From the NCBI GenBank assembly GCA_033239125.1, contig BSWB01000002.1, forward strand, positions 84,812,560-84,876,559: a stretch of 64,000 nucleotides of DNA, read 5' to 3'. The number at the start of each line of letters is the position of its first letter. Position 1 is the stretch's first letter. This DNA is from Fagopyrum homotropicum (lineage: Eukaryota > Streptophyta > Magnoliopsida > Caryophyllales > Polygonaceae). Of this stretch, positions 46,401 to 55,949 are shown in pieces. The notes under the pieces were generated by a model, which saw nothing but the letters and a program-made list of their open reading frames with translations, did not search any database and was not told the origin of the DNA. The translations under genes and the position numbers were made by a program.

Positions 46401-48314
46401 TGGCTCCTCTTCCAATGCTTCCAAGGCCTTGATCTCTTCATTGCAGGCCTCCTCAACACACTCCTCCATCATACTTAAGTTAAGAACCTTCTCCAAGGGA
46501 TCCTTGATCAAGATCGAGCTCACAATTTCCCTAGATTCCTCTTGCTCGACTATGTTGAAGAGATCCTCATCAAGGTCCGGCCCTTTCGTCATTATGGACA
46601 ACTTGAACTTGATGTTCTCTTCTCCAATGTTGAAGGAGAGAGTTCCATTCTTGCAATCCAATAGGCATCCGGAGGTGGCTAGGAAGGGTCTTCCTAAGAT
46701 GATGGTAACCAGATAATCCGCCGGAATGTCCAAGACTACAAAATCAATTGGCACATAGAATCCTCCTAGTTGCACCGGGATGTCTTCTAGGATCCCAACC
46801 GGATGAGTGATAGAACGATCCGCCATATAGAGGGTCATCTTGACCGGTTTTGGCTCTCCTAGCCCAACCTTATTGCAAAGTGCAAGTGGTATGATGCTTA
46901 CACTCGCTCCAAGATCACAAAGGGCCTCGTACTTCACATCTCCCACTCCTATTGGGACACAAAAAGAGCCCGGATCTCTTAGCTTGGGAGGCATCTCCTC
47001 CTTCATTGTTTGGATCAATTCCGAGGATCGCTTGGTCATTCTTATCTCCCCATACTCCTCCAACTTCCTTTTGTTGGAGAGTATCTCTTTCAAAAACTTG
47101 CCATATGCCGGCATTCCTAAAATGGCATCCATGAACGGAATGTTAATATGTAATTTGGACATTAGTTCAAGGAACTTACCAAAGTGATTGTCCAAACGAG
47201 CTCTTGCTCTTGATTGTGGGAACGGTAGTGGTGGCTTGTATGGAGGCGGTGCCACATAGGTTGGCTCTACATCCTTGCTCTTGCCTCCATCTTCTTGCAA
47301 CTTTCCCTCTTCTACCACTACTTGCTTTCCCTTAGCATTATCCTTGGGCAAATGATCTCTCATACTCAACCCACTCCTTGTTGTAATAGCCAACACTTGG
47401 CCTCTTGGGTTGTCTTCGGTTCTTCCGGAAAGCTTTCCCGGGTCTCTATGGGCTTCACCCGCTTTTTGGAACACTTGTGCTTCCAAAACCTTTTGAGCTT
47501 TAGAAATTGAAGTCACCGTGCTCTCAAGACCACTCAACCTTCCAAGCAATTCCTCAAACATTATTTTGGTTCTATCCTTTAGAGGTTGAGTAAATCCGGG
47601 TGGGGGTTCTTGTGAAGCTCTTGATGGTGGTGTTGTGCTTGTGGAGGAGGAAGGGTTCAAGGCTCCATCCGGGTTAGAGTAAGAAAATCCGGGATGGTTG
47701 TGGTTGGGCCGGTAATTGTTGAATTGCCGGTTGTTGTTAAAACTCCTTGGGCCTTGGTAATTGTTGAAGTTGCCCCTTCCCATATAATTCACATCCTCCT
47801 CCTTGGAAGACAAGTTGGCTTGTGGAAGCACTTGAGGAGTTGCTTGGTTTTTCAAAGTTGTAGTACACAACTCCCTCAAGGACTTCAACTCGTTGTTGAT
47901 GGCATCAAGCTTGAAATTGCTCATGGTTACTTCACTCACCTCATATGCTCCCGCCTTTCTTCCTTCACTCTTCCTATGGGAGTACTTCTCAATCACTAGA
48001 GCTTGCTTCTCCACAAACTCCCAAGCTTCATCTACATGCTTCTCCATAAATGTCCCATCGGAAAGAGATTGGAGCTTGAATTGGCTATCTTCATCAAGTC
48101 CTTTGAAGTAGATCTCCAATAGCTCAATTTTCGGTATGCCATGGTGTGGACAATCAAGGAGAAGATCTTTGAACCTCTCCCAAGACTTGAATAAACTCTC
48201 TCTATCCTTCATCATGAAGGCATTGATCTTCCCTCTTAACTCGGTAGTCTTGGAAGGTTGGAAGAACTTAGTCAAAAACTCGGTTGTCATCTCCTCCCAA
48301 GTACCAACTCGCAC
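43479..48314 (-). CDS. gag-pol: Element B gag-pol polyprotein, main open frame (1611 codons)
   Basis: Domains in order, approximate residues: gag capsid core 10-100 (FLTKFFQPSKT, ERFKDLLLDCPHHG); Asn-rich basic tail 175-215 without a CCHC knuckle; protease near 466 (LCDLGASVSII); spacer with STAV peptides encoded by the palindrome cluster; RT 830-1060 with catalytic FMDD near 980; RNase H 1120-1250 (MCDASD, YTDH); integrase zinc domain near 1340-1380 and DDE core (GVDFMGPF near 1415, IISDGGKHF, QVEISNRE). All catalytic residues visible are intact. True gag starts upstream at 48947; a one-base loss at about 48345 puts that start out of frame. The ORF ends at a TAG near 43479. Typical Athila order and motifs. 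Confidence 0.9.
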   Translation of the reverse strand: MRVGTWEEMTTEFLTKFFQPSKTTELRGKINAFMMKDRESLFKSWERFKDLLLDCPHHGIPKIELLEIYFKGLDEDSQFKLQSLSDGTFMEKHVDEAWEFVEKQALVIEKYSHRKSEGRKAGAYEVSEVTMSNFKLDAINNELKSLRELCTTTLKNQATPQVLPQANLSSKEEDVNYMGRGNFNNYQGPRSFNNNRQFNNYRPNHNHPGFSYSNPDGALNPSSSTSTTPPSRASQEPPPGFTQPLKDRTKIMFEELLGRLSGLESTVTSISKAQKVLEAQVFQKAGEAHRDPGKLSGRTEDNPRGQVLAITTRSGLSMRDHLPKDNAKGKQVVVEEGKLQEDGGKSKDVEPTYVAPPPYKPPLPFPQSRARARLDNHFGKFLELMSKLHINIPFMDAILGMPAYGKFLKEILSNKRKLEEYGEIRMTKRSSELIQTMKEEMPPKLRDPGSFCVPIGVGDVKYEALCDLGASVSIIPLALCNKVGLGEPKPVKMTLYMADRSITHPVGILEDIPVQLGGFYVPIDFVVLDIPADYLVTIILGRPFLATSGCLLDCKNGTLSFNIGEENIKFKLSIMTKGPDLDEDLFNIVEQEESREIVSSILIKDPLEKVLNLSMMEECVEEACNEEIKALEALEEEPRVGFESHEEVLNRCKFHGRDLSSTAVKLFGQLREASLARTTAVEVEQSVIPAVVFPRPVLDDGQAFRSHEESSFALDSSHPTLFGSSSTDKGPPQLELKPLPSHLKYVFLGENSTYPVIVNACLSDDELAKLLHKMRLHRKAIGYTIDDLVGIKPSLCMHKIMMEDNHKPSIEHQRRLNPIMKEVVKKEIIKLLDAGIIYPISDSKWVSPVHVVPKKGGMTVVTNENNELIPTRMVTGWRMCIDYRKLNMASRKDHFPLPFIDQMLERLAQHSHFCYLDGYSGFFQIPIHPDDQEKTTFTCPWGTFAYRRMPFGLCNAPATFQRCMMAIFSEYIENIMEVFMDDFSVYGSSFDNCLANLSLVLQRCEETNLVLNWEKCHFMVSEGIVLGHLVSNRGIEVDRAKIETIEKLPPPTSVKGVRSFLGHAGFYRRFIQDFSKISKPLTNLLMKDVDFVFSKDCLEAFCRLKNALISAPVMQPPDWSLPFEIMCDASDVAVGAVLGQRKDGRTHAIYYASKTLDDAQLNYATTEKELLAVVYAFEKFRSYLVGAKVIVYTDHVAIRYLLTKKDAKPRLIRWILLLQEFDLEIRDKMGSENSVADHLSRLPPLELGRDDIPIDDSFRDEQLQMVEECLFQVSRGNEPWYADIVNYLVCEEVPPGLTYAQRKKFFNDVRHYYWSEPLLFKKGPDGMFRRCISEDELESVIWHCHSLPCGGHASSHKTCAKVLQSGFYWPNLFKDVQGFVAACDACQRTGNISRRNEMPLNNIQEVEIFDVWGVDFMGPFPSSCGNLFILLAVDYVLRWVEAIASPTNDAKVVVWFFNRVIFPRFGTPRVIISDGGKHFTNRNFGALSAKYGVTHKVATPYHPQTSGQVEISNREIKAILEKTVSRTRKDWAMRLNDALWAYRTAFKTPIGTTTYKLVYGKSCHLPVEMEHRAYWAIKWLNFDLKAAGEKRLLELNALEEIRLDAYENARI
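46237..46355. promoter_or_regulatory. Palindromic motif cluster, CCACGG type, pol spacer copy of B
   Basis: AACCACGG and AATCACGG (46239-46258), CCACGGCCGTGG (46271-46282), GACGGCCGTGGAA (46323-46335) and GACCGTGGAA (about 46346-46355). It lies inside the open gag-pol frame between protease and RT. Confidence 0.65.
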
Positions 48315-48337
48315 TTGTGGAATAGATTGATACCAAG

Positions 48338-48947
48338 CTAAGGCTTATCCTTAAGAGAGAAGGAGAAAGCCCTTAGCTTATGGTTGTTGCTCTCCAATCT
48401 TGGCGGTCTAAGAGTCTCCATCAAGATCTCATAATTCATCAAATGTTGATGGGGAGACTCTCCTTCCATCCCTCCAAATTGATTATGTCGGATCATTTGT
48501 AGAACTTGAGGGCGGAGCTCATAGTTGTGGGCTGCGGGATCTCCTAAGTTCACACCCGGACGGTGTGCTCTTTGTGCCGGATCCATACGTCTCCCTAGGG
48601 TTTGTGACTCTTCAATGGCAATGGGTGCAACCCTAATATTAGCCGCCGGTTGTGGTTGTGGTGGAGGAGGTGAAGGTTGTCGGCGATTAAGCTCTCCTTG
48701 AACAAGGGCTTGCCTAATCTCCTCAATCTCCCTCCTAGCTTCCTCTTGCCTCTCATTGGCAAGTCTCCTTTCTTCCTCCAAGAGCTCATCTCTTAGCCTT
48801 ATTTGCTCTAAGGCTTCATCCAACTCAGCTTGGAGATTTCTACCGGCCATCTCTTTCTCTTTTCGGATGCTCTTGGATCTAGATCGAAGGGTTTTCTCCG
48901 GTTCGGGATCGAATGGAGCTAAATCCTTGCCACGAGATCTTCGCATA
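48338..48947 (-). pseudogene. gag: Element B gag N-terminus (frameshifted)
   Basis: Start at 48947 (MRRSRGKDLAPFDPEPEKT). A second Met (MAGRNLQAELDEALEQIRL) opens a strongly charged coiled-coil stretch, followed by a PPPPQPQP run and the lead-in to the capsid (NQFGGMEGESPHQHLMNYEIL). It ends SLKDKP because one T is missing in a TTT at about 48345; C has the base. One base separates this from a full gag-pol frame. Confidence 0.85.
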
Positions 48948-49065
48948 CACCTAAAGAGTAATAGATGTCCTGAAAAGCAAAGACACAAACCAAAAAGAGA
49001 TCAAAAGCAACAAGAAAGATCTACACTAATAATCAATCATAAAATAGACTCAATCTAGACCTAGT

Positions 49066-49082
49066 CCCCGGCAACGGCGCCA
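49066..49082 (-). other. Primer binding site of element B, tRNA-Asp
   Basis: CCCCGGCAACGGCGCCA on the + strand, identical to the 3' end of plant tRNA-Asp including the CCA-derived end. Six bases from the LTR. Confidence 0.93.
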
Positions 49083-49088
49083 AAAACT

Positions 49089-50920
49089 TGTTACGCTAAG
49101 ATCGTGATGCGCAAATGGGTTTTAAATTTATAACTCGAACTAATTCCTAACTACCTAGCGAAACCCGCAGTGTACGGGACGTTTGTAGAAGGGTTAGTAT
49201 TCCGAGGTCGAACACAAAGACTAAGGTGAAATCTATTCGAATTGTGATTGAATTTAATAAAGATCTAGGTTGAAAGAAAAGAAGGAAATAAAGAAAAGAA
49301 AATCTCAAATGTTTTTGGTTGGTTTTTGGTGATCAATCAAGGATCACAATTCATGCAAAGTAAACAATCAAACTAAACTAAGAATCAACACAAATAAACA
49401 AGCTAAACAAGATAATGATCAAAGAAAGAAAAAACGGATTCTAGGGGTTGGAAGTTCCGGTTATGGCATAGGACTCAAGTTATCTATTCATTCCTTGGAT
49501 TAACTATGATATGTTGGGATTAAGCGTTTCTAGATTGGGATCAATTACCGGGTAGGTCTCATGGTCCAACTAGTCCACTCCTAAGGTCTCATTACCGGGT
49601 AAGTCTTTAAGAACCTAAGGATAGGAATTTTACACAACCCGGATTGTTAATTAGGGCTCTAACCTATCCTTACCGGGTAAGTCTTGGATAGGAAAGTCCT
49701 AAACAACTATCCTAGCACACCTAATCCAATGGCGGCTTACTAGGCTCACCACTACCTAAGGTTTGTTCTCTTTAGAATCTAAGAGCAAGGATTACCGGGT
49801 AAGTCTCTCCTAGCACTTAGTTACTACACTAGGTTACCCTAGGGTAGGTTAAACTCAACAAACACTTAGGATTTCAACATTCTATAGATCTAAGGCAAGA
49901 TCCTTCGAACCAGGGAAAATCACGGTTTGTTCTACCTAAACCACGGCCGTGGTCAGACAAGAACTACCCGTGATTTCTAACAGCAGCTACGTTCATAAAC
50001 ACAAGTCATCCAAAGGTAAATCTAAGTCCGTCCTATCATAGCCCTAGCCATAACCATCCTTTCCTTACCCTAGAACCACATCAATTTAGCCTACAACGTT
50101 CATAATAGAAATCGAAGCAAACAAACATAAAATCATAACATCCATTGCAAGATAATGAAGGGAAAGAAATGGACAAGTGAACTAAAACAAAACCAAGCTG
50201 AAAATAGAATTAGAATAACTCACAATCCTTCCAAGGAAGGTTGAATGATTCATACAACTCTTAGAAATAAAATCCGGAATTCTTCACTACAAAACTATCA
50301 AGTGTGGTGATGGTGTGTGTTCTTCTTCTCCTCTTCAATGGAGCTCTCCTTCTTCTCTTTGACACTTTCCTTCCTAAAAAAACTTCTTGTTGAGAGAATA
50401 TTTCTTGTTAGAGAGAAAATGGATAATGGATGAGCTGCTCCAAGCTCCCCAGCTACCTCTCACAGCCCATGAAGGACCACTTTTATAACAAACTTGCATG
50501 AGCTGGCCATGAGAGTCGTGGCACAGCTGTCACAAGAATCTGGCCAAATCCACGGTTGATTCCACGGCCGTGGAGTGTCAGAGAACCGTGATTCTGTGCA
50601 GAAACTTCGCCTTGGATCATTAAGTTGTGGTTTGGTGCATGGCAAGTGTTGGCAAGGCTCCATGAGTCCTCCTTAGCCTTTAGCTTGTGTCCTAATGAGT
50701 CCGAGGGTGTGCCATCTGGATGAACGATCCTCAAACGTATTGTTTTGCTCCTAAATCTCCCGAAATACCTATAAAACACGCACAAGTCCGTGTAGACGTC
50801 TATCTCGGCAAAATACATGAATTGAGTGCAAAACGTCGTGAACTAGTGCTAAACTATGCATGAATGAGTGAGAAATCTATCTAAATGTTACCTAAAACTA
50901 AGTCATAAATCGTGTTATCA
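49089..50920 (-). repeat. 5' LTR of element B (1832 bp)
   Basis: Same ends and motifs as the 3' LTR: TATA at 50481-50487, AGACGTCT at 50794-50801, TTACCGGGTA at about 49549, 49592, 49671 and 49794, and palindromes at 49940-49953 and 50561-50574. Confidence 0.92.
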
Positions 50921-50925
50921 CCAAC

Positions 50926-51742
50926 CAAAAACTCTCTTGTTCTTTGATTGATTTTGTGAATGATTATAATTGTAATTCTAAGCAATGAAAATAATGTAAC
51001 TAATCTACAGGTAAAGAGGCTATATAAATAGACTCTTTTATCTAGACAAAAATAAAGAAAAGAAAGCTGAAAAAATTAGTGGGAAGGTGGTAATAAGAGA
51101 GCTTCCTCTAATGTAGCTAACAACCTAACAAAGCACTAATCAGCATGGAAATAGGCTGAATTATTCAAACTTATCCTTGGAGTGCAAGCTGGACGTTTTT
51201 AACGTTTTTAAGGAGCCAAATGGGCTATCCGAAGGGGCTGAGTTGTTCAACAGATCCATGAGTGATTTGGCTATGTTTTAAGAGCCCAAATGATGATCCG
51301 AATGAGCTGAATTGTTACTCTCTTGGGCCTCTTTGAAAGTGATCAACTGGCTCCCTCCTTGGGCTGCATTGGACGTGTTTGCTTGCCTTCCTCTTGGGCT
51401 ACCTTTGACATGATCAACAACCTCCTCTTGGGCCTGCATTGGGCGTGAGCATGGGCTGCATTGGCGTGAGCAACAACCTCCTCTCCTGGGCTGCATTGGA
51501 TGTGAGCAACAGCCTGCATGGTCTCCTCGAGCTGAATGGAAGGTGAGTACGTCGGCATGGTCTCCTTGCTTGGTTCGCTTGCTCCTATATTCACCAAAAG
51601 GTTAACACATGATGTATGGAAATTAAATGGTTCAGGCAATATGTCAAGCAATAGCACTTCCCTTGACATAACCTCTTGGATCTCCTTAGCTCTTGCTCTA
51701 GTAATGGGACCTTGATAGCTTCCATGTGATGGTCCTACATCA
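50926..51742 (-). repeat. 3' LTR of J, part 2
   Basis: Resumes after the CCAAC duplication and runs to CCTACATCA at 51742 (sense start TGATGTAGG). It includes a TATA-type box near 51022 and a shortened minisatellite at 51345-51520. Together the two parts make about 1139 bp, shorter than the 1250-1260 bp of H and I because repeat units are missing. Confidence 0.82.
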
Positions 51743-51867
51743 TCCACTCCTTCTTGGAAAGAATTCAACCCCGAATTTTCATCTTGTTGCGAATCTCCTT
51801 CATATGGGCTCAAATCTCCTACATTAAAAGTGGTGCTAACTCCATACTCTTCCGGTAAGTCCAACAC
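51343..51867 (-). pseudogene. pol: J pol C-terminal tail
   Basis: LDLPEEYGVSTTFNVGDLSPYEG, then GPITRARAKEIQEVMSREVLLLD and the shortened AHANAAH-type repeat. A stop near 51890 separates it from the integrase. Confidence 0.75.
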
Positions 51868-51891
51868 ATATGCATTGTCATTAATCCGGTG

Positions 51892-53524
51892 TTAGACTTT
51901 GAATGGTCCATCACCTCGTGGTGCTAGCTTGGAATGGCGTTTTGTCGGAAACCGCTCTTTCCTTAGATGTAGCCAAACTAAGTCGCCGGGCTGGAAAACC
52001 ATCTTCCGACGTCCTTTGTTATTCCGAGCTGCAGTTTCAATGCCTTTCTTGTCAAGTGCAGCCTTGGTCTTAGCATGAAGTTCCTTAATGTAGTCCACCT
52101 GTTCCAAAGCATCAAAAGCTACTCAATCCTTTCGAGGAATCGGTAATAAGTCCAAAGGAGTTAAAGGGTTAAATCCATAAACACATTTGAAAGGTGATAA
52201 CGAAGTGGAAGAATGCATTGTGCGATTATAAGCAAACTCAATATGTGGTAACATGTCTTCCCATTCTTTTAAGTTATCTTTCAACATGGTTCTAAGGAGG
52301 GTCGTTAGGGTCCTATTAGTGACTTCCGTTTGCCCATCTGTTTGGGGATGACTAGAGGTCGAGAATAGTAATCTAGTGCCCATTTTTCCCCAAAGTGTCT
52401 TCCAAAAGAAACTCAAAAACTTGACATCCCTATCACTAACAATAGTTTTAGGTATTCCATGCAATCTAACTATTTCCTCAAAGAATAGATTAGCAACATT
52501 ATATGCATCTTCAGTTTTATGATATGGAATAAAATGTGCCATTTTAGAGAATCTATCTACTACCACAAAAATGGAATCTCTTCCTTTCTTAGTCCTAGGT
52601 AGTCCAACAATGAAATCCATACTTATGTCCTCCCAAGGGCCATTAGGCGTCGGTAAGGGTGTATACAACCCGTGGGGTTGTACCCTAGCTTTGGCCTTAA
52701 GACATTCAATGCACCTCTTAAGCATGTGTTCTACATCCTTTATCATATGAGGCCAATAAAAGTGAGTTTGCAACATGTTATAAGTTTTGTCCCTCCCAAA
52801 ATGCCCCATTAAACCTCCTTTATGGGCTTCTTCCACCAATAAGATCTTAAGGGAACATCTAGGTATGCAAATCTTATCCACTTTAAACAAAAAACCTTCA
52901 AACACAAAGTACTTATCATAAGGGCCTTGAGTAGTGCATCTATGAAATATCTTCCCAAATTCAGCATCATCCACATATAATTCTTTAATGTAAGTAAAAC
53001 CTAACATCCTAGAATCCAAAGTGGTGATTAAGGTGTATCTCCTAGACAATGCATCTGCTACGACATTATCCTTTCCTTTCTTATACTTGATAATGTAAAG
53101 AAATGTTTCTATGAACTCCATCCACCTACCATGCCGTCTATCTAGCTTATCTTGGCTCCTAAAGTGTCTAAGTAAATCATGATCGGTTTTCAAAACAAAC
53201 TCTTGAGGCCAACGGTAATGTTGCCATGTTTTGAGTACTCTAAACAAGGCATACAATTCTTTGTCACATGTAGAATAGTTTAAGCATGCACCTTTCAATT
53301 TTTCACTAAAGAAAGCTAGAGGCTTACCTTCTTGCATAAGGATGCCACCAATACCAATGCCGGATGCATCGCATTCAACCTCAAAGGGTTTAGTGAAGTC
53401 CGGTAGAGCTAGTAGTGGTGCGTGGGTGAGGCGTCTTTTGAGCTCTTCAAAAGCTCTTTGCTGCGGTTCATTCCACTCAAAAGGAACCTTCTTTTTGGTC
53501 AAAGCCGTTAGTGGGGCTACATTG
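51892..53524 (-). pseudogene. pol: J RNase H and integrase (two stops)
   Basis: Frames 52123 upward and 51892-52107, separated by a CGA-to-TGA change. From the 5' side: RT connection (PLTALTKKKVPFEWNEPQ), RNase H (CDASGIGIGGILMQ), integrase zinc domain (HFGRDKTYNMLQ...CIECLKAKA), DDE core (SMDFIVGLP, SDRDVKF, QTDGQTEVTNR) and C-terminal GDLVWLHLRKERFP. The catalytic residues are intact, unlike in I. Confidence 0.82.
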
Positions 53525-53702
53525 GCTGCATCATCAGTTTTGTGAGAAGCAATAAAGTGAGCCATCTTAGAGAATCGATCTACAACCATAAATATCGAAT
53601 CCCTATATCTTCTAGTCCTAGGCAATCCCACTATGAAATACATGTTAATGTCTTCCCAAGGGAATGTGGGGATTGACAAAGGTGTATACAATCCATGAGG
53701 CT
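53525..53702 (-). pseudogene. pol: E-type integrase fragment fused in frame to J (E'', part 1)
   Basis: Reads HGLYTPLSIPTFPWEDINMY, then FIVGLPRTRRYRDSIFMVVD and SKMAHFIASHKTDDAANVA. This is the start of an integrase core from a family other than J (compare SMDFIVGLPRTKKGRD in J). The first acidic catalytic residue reads MYFIVG, so the Asp is replaced by Tyr. It joins J at about 53520 without breaking the frame. The rest of this copy is beyond solo LTR F, at 55547. Confidence 0.75.
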
Positions 53703-54529
53703 TGTTACGCTCAGGATATGTGTGATACGCAATAGGTTTTAAATTTATACTCGTTATATTTCTCCTAACTCCTAGCAAACCCGCAGTGTACGGGACGTTT
53801 GTAGTAGGGATAGTATTCCGAGGTCGAACACAAAGACTAAGGTGAGATTGATTCGATTAGTGATCAAGTTTAGTGAAGATCTAGTCTAAGAAAAGGGAAG
53901 GTAATAAAGAAATGAAAATCTAAATGTTTTTGGTGGGTTTTTAGGTGATCAATCAAAGATCACAAATCATGCAAAACGAACAATGAACTATTCTAACAAA
54001 TCAACACAAACAAATAAGCTAAAACGAGATATAGATCAAAGAGAGAAAAGCGGATTCTAGGGGTTGGAAGTTCCGGTTATGGCATAGGACTCAAGCTATC
54101 TAATCATTCCTTGGATTAACTATGATATGTTGGGATTAAGTGTTTCTAGATTGGTATCAATCACCGGGTAGGTCTCATGGTCCACTAGTCCGCTAAGGTC
54201 TCATCACCGGGTAAGTCTCTAAGAACCTATGGAATGGAATTCTACACAAACCGGATTGTCACCTAGGGATCTAACCTATCCTCACCGGGTAAGTCTCGAA
54301 AGGGTTAGTCCTAAACAACTATCCTAGCACACTTGGTCCAATGGCGGCTTATGAGGTTCACCACTACCTAGGGTTTGTCATCTTTGGAGTCTAAGAGTAA
54401 GAATCACCGGGTAGGTCTCTTCTAACACTTAGTTGCTAACACTAGGTCACCCTAGGGTAGATTTAACTCAACAAACACTAGGATTTCAACATTCTAACAA
54501 TCTAAAACTAGATCCATCGAGCCAGGGAG

Positions 54530-54588
54530 AACCACGGGTTGTTCTACCAAGTCCACGGCCGTGGACCGGCCAGAACAAACCGTGGATC
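54530..54588. promoter_or_regulatory. Palindromic motif cluster, CCACGG type, downstream copy of F
   Basis: AACCACGGG (54530-54538), a 16-bp palindrome GTCCACGGCCGTGGAC (54551-54566), and AACCGTGGAT (54578-54587). Confidence 0.65.
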
Positions 54589-55169
54589 CTAACAGAGGGT
54601 TCGTTCAAGTGGGTGACTCATCCAAGGGCAAATCTAAGTCCATCCTATCATAGTCCTAGCCACAATTATCCTTTCCTTACCCTAGAATCGCATCTATTTA
54701 GCCTACAACATTCATCATAACAATCGAAATCATCAAACATAAAATCATGGCTTCCATTTGCAAGATAATGAAGAGAAAGAGATGAACAAGTGAAGCAAAC
54801 AAAACCAAGATGAAAGTAGAATAGGAATACTCACAACCCTTTCAAAAGAAGGTTTAAATGGTTCATACAACTCTAGAAATCGATTCCGAAATTCTTCACT
54901 ACAAAAGCTATCAAAGTCTATCAATGGTGTGTTCTTCTTCTCTTCTTCTCCAATGGAGCTCTTCTTCTCCAATGGTAGCTCTCCTTCTTCAATGGTAGCT
55001 CTCCTTCTTGAGAGAATCTTCTTGTTGAGAGAGTATTTGATTGGATGATAGGGGATAATGGATGGCTGCTCCAAGATGCCTTCTCTCAGCAATGCAGGAC
55101 CACTTTTATACTACCCCCATGCTAGAGAAGGCCAAGAGATTGTGGAACAACTGTCACAACCGTCTGGCA

Positions 55170-55218
55170 AAAACCACGGTTGGTTCCACGGCCGTGGACC
55201 CTTCAGTGACCGTGTTTT
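55170..55218. promoter_or_regulatory. Palindromic motif cluster, CCACGG type, promoter-proximal copy of F
   Basis: AAAACCACGG (55170-55179), TCCACGGCCGTGGA (55185-55198), GACCGTGTTTT (55208-55218). About 60-108 bp upstream of the sense TATA at 55104-55110. Confidence 0.65.
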
Positions 55219-55546
55219 GGTGCTTCAGCGTTGCCTTGGTTCATTAAGCTTTGATTTGGTGCATGGCTTGTGTTGGCAAGGTTCCATGAGTCCTCCTTAG
55301 CCCTTAGCTTGCATTCCAATGAGTCCGAGGGTGTGTCATCTTGATGAACGATCCTCAAACGTATCGTTTAAGCTCCTAATTCTCCCAAAATACCTACAAA
55401 GCAATGCAAGAGTCCGTGTAGACGTCTATCTCGACCAAATACGTGAATTGAGTGCAAACGTCGTGAACTAGTGCTAAACCATGCATGAAAGAGTGAGAAA
55501 TCTATCTAAATGACTACCTAAACCTAAATCATAAATTTTTTTATCA

Positions 55547-55806
55547 AGGCTTCACTTTTGATTTAGCTCTAAGGCAATCTAAACACCTTTTAAGCACATT
55601 TTCAACATCCCTAAGCATATGCGGCCAATAAAAATGTGAGTGCAGCATAGCATAAGTCTTATCCCTCCCAAAATGACTCATTAAATCTCCTTTATGGGCT
55701 TCTTCCACTAACAGCAAACGAAAGGAACACCTAGGTATGCACACCTTATCTACTCGAAACAAAAATCCCTCAAACAAATAGAATTTATCTAAAGGAACAC
55801 CTAGGT
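55547..55806 (-). pseudogene. pol: E-type integrase fragment (E'', part 2)
   Basis: Integrase zinc domain: VCIPRCSFRLLLVEEAHKGD, HFGRDKTYAML and CLDCLRAKSKVKP, continuing across LTR F into 53702. Its 5' end carries a tandem duplication: the TGCATACCTAGGTGTTCCTTT block occurs at about 55729 and again at 55794, about 65 bp apart. It then abuts the cut LTR of element C. Confidence 0.75.
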
Positions 55807-55949
55807 ATGCAGGAGTCCGTGTAGACGTCTATCTCGACAAAATACGTGATTTGAGTGCAAACGTCGTGAACTAGTGCTAAACCATGCATAAATGAGTGAG
55901 AAATCTATCTAAATGACTACCTAAACCTAAGTCATAAATCGTGTTATCA
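55807..55949 (-). repeat. 3' LTR of C, truncated
   Basis: Only the U3 start remains (sense TGATAACACGATTTATG down to the AGACGTCT site at 55823-55830). The promoter, palindromes and the rest are gone. Confidence 0.85.

Larger units (their letters stand above)
39686..50920 (-). mobile_element. Athila-like element B, complete and recent
   Basis: 11,235 bp with two LTRs of identical length (1832 bp), perfect target duplication CCAAC (39681-39685 and 50921-50925), intact tRNA-Asp primer site and a 1611-codon gag-pol frame. By eye the LTRs differ at roughly 25-30 scattered positions with no indel, so it is the youngest datable insertion here. It lacks an env-like ORF. Gag-pol is interrupted by one frameshift (about 48345) and one nonsense codon (about 43480). 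It sits in the 3' LTR of J. Confidence 0.93.
39364..53524 (-). mobile_element. CRM-like chromovirus fragment J (split by B, 5' part lost)
   Basis: Minus-strand copy of the H/I family. Its 3' LTR is 39364-39685 plus 50926-51742, split by element B. RNase H and integrase follow up to about 53520. Gag, protease, RT and 5' LTR are missing, because J is fused at 53517-53525 to an E-type integrase fragment. Left flank at 39359-39363 is CTAGG. Confidence 0.78.
53703..55546 (-). repeat. Solo Athila LTR F (1844 bp)
   Basis: On the + strand TGTTACG...TTATCA, flanked by AGGCT at 53698-53702 and 55547-55551, with the integrase frame of E'' continuing across it. It is the same subfamily as element C (GGATATGTGTGATACGC at the start). 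TATA at 55104-55110, AGACGTCT at 55420-55427, and four TCACCGGGTA motifs at 54161, 54204, 54282 and 54404. It is the product of LTR-LTR recombination. Confidence 0.92.

Noticed and set aside
49066..49082. tRNA-Asp gene fragment
   Set aside because: Only the 17 bases of the primer site match; there is no tRNA body around it. Same for the sites at 6154 and 63481.
53703..55546. F as the missing 3' LTR of element C
   Set aside because: F has its own AGGCT duplication inside the E'' integrase frame, and C retains a separate truncated LTR at 55807-55949.
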